From the NCBI RefSeq assembly GCF_032163395.1, contig NZ_CP119968.1:2382001-2446000 (forward strand): a stretch of 64,000 nucleotides of DNA, written 5' to 3'. The notes beneath the pieces are model-generated. The model searched no databases and was not told the origin of the DNA. It saw nothing but the letters and a program-made list of their open reading frames with translations. A program made the translations under genes and the position numbers. This DNA is from Gloeocapsopsis dulcis. Lineage in GTDB: Bacteria; Cyanobacteriota; Cyanobacteriia; Cyanobacteriales; Chroococcidiopsidaceae. Position 1 is the first letter of the stretch. Each line of letters starts with the position of its first letter. Shown piece by piece: positions 53,847 through 62,735 of this stretch.

Positions 53847-54884
53847 TCAGCCATGAAACCACTCCTTCAATCGACGAGCAAACTCTTCCCCATCCCAGTC
53901 CTCAACTACAACGCGGGGGAGCTGAAAACAGTCGGTGTGTTGCCAGACAGTGTCGGCAGCAGTGGAGCAGGCACAGGCAAATCCGGCTTGGCGAACGAGG
54001 GTGGCTGTCTCTGCCGTGTAATTGCCATGGGGATATGCAAAACTACTCACTGCATGACCTACGATCTCCTCCAGCCGAGCTTTGCTTTGCTCGATTTCAT
54101 CTTGTTGCAAAGACAATGGGAGTGTAGAAAGAAGTGGGTGTGTAACCGTATGAGAGCCGACTTCGATCAGTCCCCCTTGCTCTAAGGCGATCGCTTCCGC
54201 CAGCGAAAGGCAGCGGTGAGTTGGGCGGTTCGCTGGTTCGGCACTAGACCATACGAGTAATTCATCTAGTACCTTTTGGCGATCGCCTGCACGCAAAGAG
54301 CACAACAGTTGATACAGTGAGCGATAGAGAGCATGGCGCTGACTGGGGGTATCCTCGTGTTCAAACTGCCAGTAACAATGGTGCTGATATGCATCTTCGG
54401 TATAATCAGCTGCTTCGCCTAACTCCCATTGGTAGGTTTTGCTGTTAATACTCAGACGAAGCGTTTCCGGTAATGTCCCAGGTTGCAAAAGTAGCCGTTC
54501 TAATTCGTCCCACCAGAATTCACGCTCGTGTCCTATGTAACCACTAGTCAAGAAAACTGTTGCAGGGATGTTGTAACGATCTAGCAGTGGTTTGGCGTTG
54601 TGGAGATTATCGGCATAACCATCGTCGAAGGTAATGCTCACTGAGCGGTTTGCAAGCTTTCCATCCTGAAGTCCCTGTATCAATTGCTGCAGCTGCATCG
54701 GGCAACCGTGTTTTCGCAAAACATCAAGATGTTCAGCGAAGTGCTGTGGGGTAACGCACAGCGACCAAGGGTCCGAGTCCACTTCAGCCACGCGGTGGTA
54801 AAGCAGGATGAGTCCCCCTGGCTCGAACCTGTTCCTGAGTCGCCTCGCAATCTGCCGCAATCTGCCGAGTCCGCGTATCTTCAT
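53847..54884 (-). CDS. Polysaccharide deacetylase (NodB/CE4 family)
   Basis: The protein has 345 residues from the ATG at 54884; a GTG one codon earlier is also open. LILLYHRVAEVD starts the domain, SITFDDGYADNLHNA holds the metal-binding aspartates (motif 1), and VFLTSGYIG follows. EVGSHTVTHPLLSTL provides the two histidines (motif 2), with SFAYPHGNYT as the later motif. These enzymes remove N- or O-acetyl groups from glycans with a metal ion. No signal peptide is visible, so it may act on cytoplasmic, lipid-linked intermediates. Its ATG overlaps the upstream stop by one base (TGATG), with GAGG seven bases before it. Confidence 0.88.
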   Translation of the reverse strand: MKIRGLGRLRQIARRLRNRFEPGGLILLYHRVAEVDSDPWSLCVTPQHFAEHLDVLRKHGCPMQLQQLIQGLQDGKLANRSVSITFDDGYADNLHNAKPLLDRYNIPATVFLTSGYIGHEREFWWDELERLLLQPGTLPETLRLSINSKTYQWELGEAADYTEDAYQHHCYWQFEHEDTPSQRHALYRSLYQLLCSLRAGDRQKVLDELLVWSSAEPANRPTHRCLSLAEAIALEQGGLIEVGSHTVTHPLLSTLPLSLQQDEIEQSKARLEEIVGHAVSSFAYPHGNYTAETATLVRQAGFACACSTAADTVWQHTDCFQLPRVVVEDWDGEEFARRLKEWFHG

Positions 54885-56569
54885 CACGCCACCTCAGGTT
54901 TCATTGCTCTGACTGTAATAATGACCTCATAACTGCGATCGCGGTAGTCTAGTTCTTCCTGGCGCAGTTCCTCCGTTGCTAGCCCTTGCAGAAATGCCGT
55001 CGCCGCCAGCACATTTCCGTGAGTCTCAACCTTGACATTTGCCGACGAGAAAACCTCCTCGAATAGCCGCTGTGCTGATAGGCTGGTGAAACTCCAATAC
55101 CAAGAATCACCCCATTCATCGTTGCTGATTTGGCTGATACCCGGAAATGTTGCCAGCACAACTCCACCTGGCTTTAGAATGCGGTAGAGCGTCTTAAGTG
55201 CTGCCCGCACATCGTAAATCAGGTGGAGCGTCTGCGTCAGGATAAAGCAGTCAAAGGTGTCTGAAGGAATATGCTCGGCGCAGGTTAGATCGGCGAAGAT
55301 GGTTGCCTCTGAGTTGGTTTCTGCCACGTGCAGCACATCACTTTTAGTGACGCGATCGCCACCGAACTTACGAGTATAGGAGTTGTCCCCGATCTCTAGT
55401 ACACGCCCTCGAATATCATTGGCATAGCGAGCAAGAAAGTTCTCGATGTAGTAGCGGTCAACCGGAAGACCTCGGTCAAAACCGAACTCTCGGCTGATTG
55501 GCGTTACTCTTCGCAAGTTACCAAAGCGTACCCACCCCACCGGCGGACAATATTCGTGGCTCTGCTGTTGAACCCGTAACCAGCGGCGGACTTGGACAGA
55601 TAGTGTTCGTCGTCCTATCGACTTCAACAGTTCTTTCATTTGTGCTGCTTTATCAGCTTCAGTAACTTCTTTCATATGCTTTACAAAATGCTGAGCAAGC
55701 TCCAACAGGCGGTACAGGCGCGGATGGCGATAGGGCCACAGTGCCTTACGGAGAGCCTGCCAGATCTTGTTATCTTTGACTCCTTGCTCGGACAAATACT
55801 TTGCTAGCCAATTCAAAAAAACTAGTCGGACGGAATGGTATTGTCCTGCCTTCGTCACCATAGAACTGCAAGAATCTGGGTGCAGTCGATACCTATCCCA
55901 ACACTCACTCGCCACGAATACAGATTCCTTGAGGTACACCTTAGTCAAAAAGGCTTGATCTTCATACATCTGGTACATACCCCGAAAGTCTTCCTCGAAT
56001 CCCCCTATCCGTTCCACCATCTCACGGCGTAGTAGAAGATCGGAGGGGCAAGGTGCACTAGCTTTTCCTAAGGGATAGCAGGCAGTTAGCAGCGTTGGCG
56101 GCTTGAATAAAGTGTTGACCTGGACACCCAGATCTGGTACAGAGTCGCGTTGAATATCTTCAGGTTTCTCTGTCCAGCTGTACCAATATTGAGTAGAACC
56201 ATACACCATAGCGGCCTCGGGCTGTGACTCCAGGATTGCCACTTGCTGTTCCAATTTGTGAGGTAACCACACGTCATCAGCGTCCAAGAAGGCAATATAT
56301 TTGCCTTTGGCATTGCGGATACCCAGGTTGCGCGTCGCACTCATGCCATGATTCTGATGACCATCGTGCTCTAAATAGCGCACTTTTTCTGGGTGTTTTG
56401 TTGCATAGCACCGAGCAATGGCAGTACTACTGTCACTTGAGCCATCGTCCACCAACAACAGTTCCCAGTGGTCATAAGTCTGAGCGAATATGCTCTCTAT
56501 GGCTTCTTGAATGAACTTCTCAGCGTTTAAGAAAATCACGATCGCAGAGACTAATGGCTTGCTGTTCAT
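54884..56569 (-). CDS. Fusion of family 2 glycosyltransferase and SAM-dependent methyltransferase
   Basis: The protein has 561 residues. The first ~300 are a GT-A glycosyltransferase (SAIVIFLNAEKFIQEAIES, LLLVDDGSSDSSTAIA, GKYIAFLDADDVWLP). From about 350 a methyltransferase domain follows: GRVLEIGDNSYTRKFG as the SAM loop, HVAETNSEATIFADL, FDCFILTQTLHLIYDVRAAL, ILKPGGVVLATFPGISQI. It probably adds a sugar and methylates it or a neighbouring group, or caps the chain to stop growth. The next gene, for the deacetylase, overlaps it. The glycosyltransferase half is the paralogue of the shorter protein at 52784-53800. Confidence 0.88.
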   Translation of the reverse strand: MNSKPLVSAIVIFLNAEKFIQEAIESIFAQTYDHWELLLVDDGSSDSSTAIARCYATKHPEKVRYLEHDGHQNHGMSATRNLGIRNAKGKYIAFLDADDVWLPHKLEQQVAILESQPEAAMVYGSTQYWYSWTEKPEDIQRDSVPDLGVQVNTLFKPPTLLTACYPLGKASAPCPSDLLLRREMVERIGGFEEDFRGMYQMYEDQAFLTKVYLKESVFVASECWDRYRLHPDSCSSMVTKAGQYHSVRLVFLNWLAKYLSEQGVKDNKIWQALRKALWPYRHPRLYRLLELAQHFVKHMKEVTEADKAAQMKELLKSIGRRTLSVQVRRWLRVQQQSHEYCPPVGWVRFGNLRRVTPISREFGFDRGLPVDRYYIENFLARYANDIRGRVLEIGDNSYTRKFGGDRVTKSDVLHVAETNSEATIFADLTCAEHIPSDTFDCFILTQTLHLIYDVRAALKTLYRILKPGGVVLATFPGISQISNDEWGDSWYWSFTSLSAQRLFEEVFSSANVKVETHGNVLAATAFLQGLATEELRQEELDYRDRSYEVIITVRAMKPEVA

Positions 56570-56630
56570 CTGATTTCCCTGCTACTAACATTCAACTTGA
56601 GGTGTAGAATCTCCCAGAAGATAAAAGTGC

Positions 56631-57866
56631 TCATGAGCATTGCCGCCGAATTTGTTCAATACGTGCTAAAGAGCGGGAATATTCTCCCAAAAGCCCAACA
56701 ACGCCGCCCCATAGTTCCGCTAAAACTATGTCTGGAGGCAAGATATAACGACCTATCAAACTTTTCAGCAGGCGGCGCAACTGATCCTTGAACCACCAGC
56801 CTACAAGACGGCGCCACTTAAAGCGTTGGGGTGGATCGCTCTGATAAGACTTGACGGCAAAAGCCATGAAGCCCATACCCCAACTCCGGTAATATTGGCA
56901 GCGCAGTTTTTGATATTCCTGACGATGTTGGTGAAAAACTAAATATTGAGGTTCATATACCAGCGGGTAGTCAGCCCTAATTACTCGGTAAAAAATATCC
57001 AAGTCACCGCCGCCTGGAAGAGGAGTTCCTGTATCGAGAGCCTCATCAAATCCGCCTAAGTTTTGTAAAATCTCTCGGCGAAAGGCCATGTTGCATCCAA
57101 CTCCGAAGGCTCCGGCACCGCAAGGGTACATATAATAGCCAGGTAAGGTTTGCCCATAACGGATTTTCTCAAAACCATTGCGAAAGCCCCCACTTTGTTC
57201 TGACAGAATTTGCGCTTTTGTGGTCAACTCGTAGGGTAGAACTTGACCAGTGAAAGCTGCCGCATCTGGATTTTCTACCCATGCTTCCATGAGTCCTGCC
57301 AGCCATCTGCGGTCTACTGTCACATCATCATCAAGGAAAGCTAAAATTTCCCCAGTTGCTTCCTGCAGGGCACGATTGCGAGCAAAGTTCAGACCTGGTT
57401 TAGGTTCTCGAACGTAGTGCATGCTTGGTAGTGAGGCGACTAATTCTTTGGTTCTTTCATCAGCAGGAGCATTATCGACAACCAAAATTTCAAAGCAATA
57501 CGAAGCTCCTGATCCAGGCTTTTGTAGGTTCAGTAAAGATTTTAGGCAGCGAGCCAGGTTTTCAGGACGATCCTTGGTACAAATAGCAACCGTTAGCGAG
57601 GGGAGGGGAGTCGCAGTCGCAGGAGGAACTAGTTCCTCTCGGATGCTTTCCTGGAGTAGTTTGGTTCCAACTTCCCGGCTGATTAATTGAGCTAATTCTT
57701 TGGGGGCGATCGCACTTTTTGCTGGTAGTGCTTTCATCAAAAAACCGATTGGTCTATCTTTGCGCCGCAGGATCAAAGCAATGCCTGTATCGCTCTCAGG
57801 AACGCAGAGGGTGGGTAGGGGTTGTGTAACTTCGATTTCCGTAATGGTATAGGGCATAGGAGACAC
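56631..57866 (-). CDS. Family 2 glycosyltransferase with N-terminal accessory domain
   Basis: The protein has 411 residues. An N-terminal beta-rich domain (about 1-90, ITEIEVTQPLPTLC, RPIGFLMKALP) resembles that of the protein at 50449-51783. The GT-A domain contains LTVAICTKDRPENLARCLKS, ILVVDNAPADERTK, PGLNFARNRALQEATGEILA and FLDDDVTVDRRWL, then AFRREILQNLGGFDEALDTG. A basic C-terminus may bind the membrane. The start is a GTG at 57866; ATG at 57857 is possible. It follows the ABC exporter gene by 11 bases, so they are one unit. Confidence 0.85.
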   Translation of the reverse strand: MSPMPYTITEIEVTQPLPTLCVPESDTGIALILRRKDRPIGFLMKALPAKSAIAPKELAQLISREVGTKLLQESIREELVPPATATPLPSLTVAICTKDRPENLARCLKSLLNLQKPGSGASYCFEILVVDNAPADERTKELVASLPSMHYVREPKPGLNFARNRALQEATGEILAFLDDDVTVDRRWLAGLMEAWVENPDAAAFTGQVLPYELTTKAQILSEQSGGFRNGFEKIRYGQTLPGYYMYPCGAGAFGVGCNMAFRREILQNLGGFDEALDTGTPLPGGGDLDIFYRVIRADYPLVYEPQYLVFHQHRQEYQKLRCQYYRSWGMGFMAFAVKSYQSDPPQRFKWRRLVGWWFKDQLRRLLKSLIGRYILPPDIVLAELWGGVVGLLGEYSRSLARIEQIRRQCS

Positions 57867-57877
57867 ACTTGGCTTTT

Positions 57878-59671
57878 TTAAGTCAGCGCACTGCGGTATT
57901 GTAGTTGATAGAGCTTGGCAAACAGTCCATTGAGTTTTAGCAAATGCTGTAAACTGCCTTGTTCAACGACTCGTCCCTCCTCTAGCACCACAATCTGATC
58001 GGCCTGTTCAATCGTGGATAAGCGATGGGCGATCGCAATCACTGTACGATCTTGACTAAAGGTGTTGATTGCCTTCTGGATCAGGTGCTCTGAGACACTA
58101 TCGAGCGCATTAGTAGCTTCATCCAGAATCAGGATTTCTGGGTTACGTAAAATGGCACGCGCTAGGGCAATACGCTGTCGCTGTCCGCCTGAAAGTCGAA
58201 TCCCCTGGTCGCCTACTTGGGTATCGTAGCCCTGAGGAAGATTGCTGATAAATTCCTGGGCATGGGCTTGTCTAGCCGCAGCTATAATTTCGTCTTCTGT
58301 CGCCTCCAATCGACCATAAGCGATGTTCTCCCGCACGGTTGCACTGAAAATATGGATGTCCTGACTGACAATGGCAATGCGGCTACGCCAGTCAGAGAGA
58401 TTGAGCTGACGCAACGGGCAATCATCTACATAAATCTCTCCCTCCGTAACGTCATAAAAACGGCAGATCAGGCTAATCAGCGTAGATTTACCCGCACCTG
58501 AAGGACCTACTAGGGCAGTAGTTTTGGCTTGTGGAATTTGGATGGAAACGTTACGCAGCGCAGGTTTATCCAGGGGGTTGTAGCGAAAGGAAACAGATTC
58601 AAAATAAATGGCTTGCTTCAAACCTTTGAAGGGAGTCCGACCAGAGCGAATATACGGTTTATCGGAGCGATCTAGGAAGGACATGACATCCTCTACAGAA
58701 GGTATCAAAGCATTAAGACCAACTCGAGCACTATCTAACTGCTTTACTTTGGGTTGTAGACGATAGAGAATAAAGATAAAAGTTAGCAAGATCGGTAGGG
58801 TAGCTCGGTCTTGAAGAAGCGCGATGACTAGAATGCACAGCAGTAGAGCTGCAGAGAGAACTTCAGATAACGGCTCTATAGTCGCGTAGAGCTGATCGAG
58901 CTTCATAGAAGTAGTACGCACCTGCGCTGATGCTTGGTCAAAGCGCTTCTGCTCGTAAGATTCTTGACCAAAAGCCCGAATGAGTCTCATACCGTAAAAC
59001 CCCTCAAGCATTCGGTTGGCAAGATTATCATTCGCTTGCACTGCCTGTTTCCCCAGTTGCTTTGCTTGGCGTGACACTTGCTGGATACTGAGCGAAATTA
59101 GTATCAGGGCTACTGCAACCAACAACGTTAGCTGCCAAGAGACAAGCAGCAGCAGCATGACAAAAACAAAAATTGTACAGGTACTGATAATGAGGTCAAC
59201 CAAGACCGACAGGGCATCACAGGCTCGCCAGGTTTCGGTAGCCAGGGTGTTCAATAGTTTACCTGATCGGTTAGAGTCTAAAAAGCTGTAGCTTACGTTC
59301 AGTAGTTGCTTAAAAACACTCGAGCGTAATCGATAACTAATATGTGAATATAGCCAAGAAAAGAGAATTGCGTTGCTGTAGGAAAGGCAATTCTTCAGCA
59401 GAACACTACCGAATATGCATAAGGGAATAATTAAAAGACGATGATTGGACGGAACGTAAATAAATAATTGGTTAAGAATCCCTAATAATAAATTGCTGCT
59501 GACTGATTGAGAAGTTGTTTGCTCCAAACTTTGAAGAAAAGGGATGAATAAACTAATTCCCAATCCTTCCGAAAGAGAAGATAATAACCCTAAGATGATG
59601 ATTAATGGAATCACCCAAGGATAAGGCTTAAGCAGCGGTAGTAGTGTTCTGATTGCCTGTGCTTCTTTCAT
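57878..59671 (-). CDS. ABC exporter with fused membrane and ATPase domains (MsbA/HepA-like)
   Basis: The protein has 597 residues. About six membrane helices fill the first ~320 residues (ITLGLL... type stretches near 15-45, 65-90, 140-185, 255-295). The ATPase domain has Walker A GPSGAGKSTLIS, signature LSGGQRQRIALARAI, Walker B ILILDEATNALD, and IAHRLST. It is a homodimeric exporter of the lipid-flippase type; relatives in cyanobacteria (HepA) are needed for heterocyst polysaccharide. In this locus a role moving a glycolipid or repeat unit is likely but unproven. GGAAGG is about ten bases before the ATG. Confidence 0.9.
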   Translation of the reverse strand: MKEAQAIRTLLPLLKPYPWVIPLIIILGLLSSLSEGLGISLFIPFLQSLEQTTSQSVSSNLLLGILNQLFIYVPSNHRLLIIPLCIFGSVLLKNCLSYSNAILFSWLYSHISYRLRSSVFKQLLNVSYSFLDSNRSGKLLNTLATETWRACDALSVLVDLIISTCTIFVFVMLLLLVSWQLTLLVAVALILISLSIQQVSRQAKQLGKQAVQANDNLANRMLEGFYGMRLIRAFGQESYEQKRFDQASAQVRTTSMKLDQLYATIEPLSEVLSAALLLCILVIALLQDRATLPILLTFIFILYRLQPKVKQLDSARVGLNALIPSVEDVMSFLDRSDKPYIRSGRTPFKGLKQAIYFESVSFRYNPLDKPALRNVSIQIPQAKTTALVGPSGAGKSTLISLICRFYDVTEGEIYVDDCPLRQLNLSDWRSRIAIVSQDIHIFSATVRENIAYGRLEATEDEIIAAARQAHAQEFISNLPQGYDTQVGDQGIRLSGGQRQRIALARAILRNPEILILDEATNALDSVSEHLIQKAINTFSQDRTVIAIAHRLSTIEQADQIVVLEEGRVVEQGSLQHLLKLNGLFAKLYQLQYRSALT

Positions 59672-60573
59672 TGAGCTTAACCTTCCGGAGATGGAAAGGA
59701 ATTATCTGTCTCGATACGAATGGAGTTAAGACAAAGATGCTTGCCCTCAGCAATCACTTGAGTCTCCTTAGCTGTTAGGTCAATCGTGGAAACTGTTAAG
59801 ATGAAGTACAAGCTTTATAGAACTGTTGCCGAGCAGCACAGCTTGCTCAGCTCGATGGGGGCTACACCTGTTTTGACTAATTGGCTCTTGTAAAATGCTT
59901 TAGTTCAGCCTTCATAACTGTTTTGTAGCTATATTCCTTTATCTCACCTTCACCTACTTCTTTAAAGTATGCAAGTGACCTGTTTGCGATCGCGTATAGG
60001 AACAGGTATGACTTAATTTACTTAATGTATAAGTTATATAAGTTAAATCTATGTATTTTCTGATATGGGTGTTTTGGGCAGCGGCAGTAATGACAACATA
60101 CTCTGCCAAAAATATGATCCAACTCATTATGAGTTCTAGGTAAACTTGCTACTCAGCAGAAGTACAAAAGTTCTGACCAATAACTGTTTGTTCTACCAAG
60201 TAAGCGGCATCATGCAGTCGAAAAGAGATCGGCAAAACCAGTTAGATTGAGCAATTCAACAACACGTTGAGACAATGTGTATCTCAATTATTCCAAAAAC
60301 CTTCGCCTTTCCTAAATCGTAGGAAAATTACATTGATGAAATTTGATGCTTTGTACCCTACTATAAGGCATCAATACTTGTTTAGCACTGCTCACAGACA
60401 GGTCATAGCAACACAACCGTAAAATCATTCGGCAGCTAAAATTCACCTATGCAGAATTTACTGAATTATACTGAAGTCTTTCAAGTAATAACAAAAATAC
60501 AATTTATTTAAAATTTCACAAAAACTTGTTTTTGTGAACCTATCGTAGTTATCTTAAGGCAGTCTCAGAAATT
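59672..60573. other. 900-base spacer between divergent genes of the polysaccharide locus
   Basis: This is the shared upstream region for the ABC exporter unit (minus) and the secreted protein (plus). No open frame is supported. An inverted repeat ACCTGTT (59978-59984) / AACAGGT (60001-60007) with a 16-base spacer could be an operator. No promoter is obvious. Confidence 0.45.
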
Positions 60574-61719
60574 ATGTACATTATTCGTTGGACAGGAATA
60601 AAGAACCTTTTACTGCCTAGCAAAACTGCACTTGTTCTGAGTATAACAGTTGGTATTGGTGTTGGGAATCATTCAACAATAGCTGCTAACAAAACCAATA
60701 ACCCTAACCGCAATACTAGTACTAGGGACACTACCCTTGCTAATAAGCTACCCCCTACACGTGACAAGTGGCTATGGCCTTTTGCGTCCACATCTCCTTG
60801 GAATATGCCTATTGGCTCAAATGTACGCTACGTGCCAGCGAACATTCAAAAGGCAGAATGGGTGTTGGCAGATGTGGAATACTTGTATAAGCTTAAAGCT
60901 AACAATCCCATACGGTCAGTCTATGTCCCTGGTGCCTGGGGACCCGGACGCTGCACAGGAACTTTAGCCCAGGGAACGCTACCACTGCCTGATAATCTAA
61001 TTGTTCCAGATGCTACCAAATACAGTACGCCTAACAATCCAGCAGCTTTTCTCTTACCTGATGGGAAAACGCTTGTACAGCTCAACCCGTTTACACGTTG
61101 TACTGCGGGAGGAAATGTGTACGGATGGCGTACTGAGGACGTAAGTATCTACGGAGATGGGTTACGTGGAGGTCATGGAGGGTCTGGTCTCTCAAGTATC
61201 GGTGGTTCGATTCGTCTGGGTGAACTCACTGGTACTAGACCTATTCGTCATGCATTGAAAATAAACCTTTGGGCAAATAAATACTTACACTATTCCTCAT
61301 CTAATCCAGGATATCGCTGGCCAGCGGATCGTGCTGATAGCTACGCAGCCCAACAATACAAAGGTACTAATCCTAAACTTGTAATGGGCACACTACTAGC
61401 GATTCCACCAAATGTGACAAAAGCGAGCCTCGGTCTTCAGACACCAGCTGGGCGAAAACTCTTCCACGCACTCCAAAACTATGGAGCTTACGTTGTTGAC
61501 GATTCAGCTGGGGACGCACACTACTTATCGGTGGAAAAGGGAGTTTTAGAGGAGTTTCGTGCGACTTACGGCTATGACTTTTGTGGCACAAGCGGTACTT
61601 TTTACAACGACTTTATGAAGATATTCAAAGCGCTTCATATCGTAGATAACAATGAGCCAAACAATGTCGGCGGTGGGGGTACGCCACGAGTTCGTATGGC
61701 ACCACCAATCGGAAATTGA
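60574..61719 (+). CDS. Secreted protein of unknown function, opposite strand within the polysaccharide locus
   Basis: The protein has 381 residues. A signal peptide or anchor (ALVLSITVGIGVGNHSTIAA) is followed by a low-complexity Asn/Thr stretch and a globular domain from about 60. Striking conserved-looking segments are WPFASTSPWNMPIG, GAWGPGRCTGTL, RTEDVSIYGDGLRGGHGGSG, LSSIGGSIRLGEL, ALKINLWANKYLHYS, YRWPADRAD, MGTLLAIPP and LQNYGAYVVDDSAGDAHY. I have met such patterns in exported bacterial proteins without a defined role; I do not recognise a catalytic triad. Location suggests a part in the extracellular glycan (binding, modification or attachment), but this is inference only. Confidence 0.7.
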   Translation: MYIIRWTGIKNLLLPSKTALVLSITVGIGVGNHSTIAANKTNNPNRNTSTRDTTLANKLPPTRDKWLWPFASTSPWNMPIGSNVRYVPANIQKAEWVLADVEYLYKLKANNPIRSVYVPGAWGPGRCTGTLAQGTLPLPDNLIVPDATKYSTPNNPAAFLLPDGKTLVQLNPFTRCTAGGNVYGWRTEDVSIYGDGLRGGHGGSGLSSIGGSIRLGELTGTRPIRHALKINLWANKYLHYSSSNPGYRWPADRADSYAAQQYKGTNPKLVMGTLLAIPPNVTKASLGLQTPAGRKLFHALQNYGAYVVDDSAGDAHYLSVEKGVLEEFRATYGYDFCGTSGTFYNDFMKIFKALHIVDNNEPNNVGGGGTPRVRMAPPIGN

Positions 61720-61758
61720 GGCGCAAAAGTTAGGAACACGTTAGATGTGTTAAGCATT

Positions 61759-61794
61759 GCTCAACTGTATATTTACGTATAAACTTAGTTGAGC
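61759..61794. terminator. Inverted repeat between convergent genes
   Basis: GCTCAACT (61759-61766) and AGTTGAGC (61787-61794) form an 8-bp stem with a 20-base AT-rich loop. It lies between the 3' ends of the secreted-protein gene and the glycosyltransferase gene, a place for a terminator, but no strong T-run follows on either strand. Confidence 0.35.
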
Positions 61795-61804
61795 TTGTCT
61801 AAAA

Positions 61805-62677
61805 CTATAATACGAGTCGCTGCCTTAAGAAATACGCCACGTCTGATATGAACATTTTTGCCTGAAAAACGATAGAACCTTTAAAAGTCATTTTGTGCTT
61901 GAACACAAGTTTTCTTTTGGACATTTGTACAGCAAAATAACCGTTTGAGTTCTTACATTCAGGGCTATTTATATCAGGAAACTTACTTTGCCAATCTCTC
62001 CACCATAGTTTAAGAGCATATGGAGGTTTTTCCCGAAAAATCTTTTTTAGATTTGGATTATTTGACAGCATCCTCGTTCTATTACGACGAGCCAATGAAT
62101 GAGCTTGACCTTTCAACTCACTATACAAGTGAGGCGCAAGTTTCCATCTATTTTTAAATTCAATATCAGATTCAAATAATTTTCTAAATAACCCGTCAAG
62201 CCAAAAATAACTATCAGCTTCGGTTCTATTTTTCCAGTATTCATCACATGCACTTTTCCATTTATTTATCATTAAAGAATCTTTTTCAGATGTAATTAAC
62301 CAAATAGTTGAGCCGTTTTTGCAACTCATTCCGGCACCATGGCCGTGATACATCCATAAGCCAGCAGGTTTTACGGCTTCTTCTACCCATGTATTTAATG
62401 GCTGCATACATAGCATAGTGGCATCAGCCCAAACACCACCATAATTTTTTAATAAGCTTAACCGAATAATATCAGCTTTATGTTGAGGACTTATTTTTTT
62501 ATTTTTATCATATATATAGTCTATATCGTTAACATACTTATGAAGTTTGTCTAATGTAACATATTCAATATTCCATTCCGGATTATTTATTTCCCATGAT
62601 TCTGCAACTTGTTCAACTAACCAAGGCACACTATTCCAACCTTGTAACCAAAGTAACCATATTGTTTTGTTTAACAT
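61805..62677 (-). CDS. Capsular polysaccharide-type glycosyltransferase
   Basis: The protein has 290 residues from the ATG at 62677; a TTG at 62722 would add 15. NKTIWLLWLQGWNSVPWLVE is the usual start of Caps_synth/Gly_transf_sug proteins. KADIIRLSLLKNYGGVWADA, with Asp in VWADATMLC, is the DxD-like metal and nucleotide-sugar site; LLKNYGG is a strong signature. The protein should transfer a sugar in capsule or exopolysaccharide assembly, in the cytoplasm or at the membrane face. It is about 58 bases downstream of the flippase gene and the last gene of that upstream unit. Confidence 0.85.
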   Translation of the reverse strand: MLNKTIWLLWLQGWNSVPWLVEQVAESWEINNPEWNIEYVTLDKLHKYVNDIDYIYDKNKKISPQHKADIIRLSLLKNYGGVWADATMLCMQPLNTWVEEAVKPAGLWMYHGHGAGMSCKNGSTIWLITSEKDSLMINKWKSACDEYWKNRTEADSYFWLDGLFRKLFESDIEFKNRWKLAPHLYSELKGQAHSLARRNRTRMLSNNPNLKKIFREKPPYALKLWWRDWQSKFPDINSPECKNSNGYFAVQMSKRKLVFKHKMTFKGSIVFQAKMFISDVAYFLRQRLVL

Positions 62678-62735
62678 ATTACAAAAATCTGGAACTATAC
62701 TTTTTAAATTGTAAATTGTCAAAATTGTAAGTAGT

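Noticed and set aside
59978-60007. Inverted repeat ACCTGTT/AACAGGT as a terminator
   Set aside because: It lies upstream of both flanking genes and lacks a T-run; at most a weak operator candidate.
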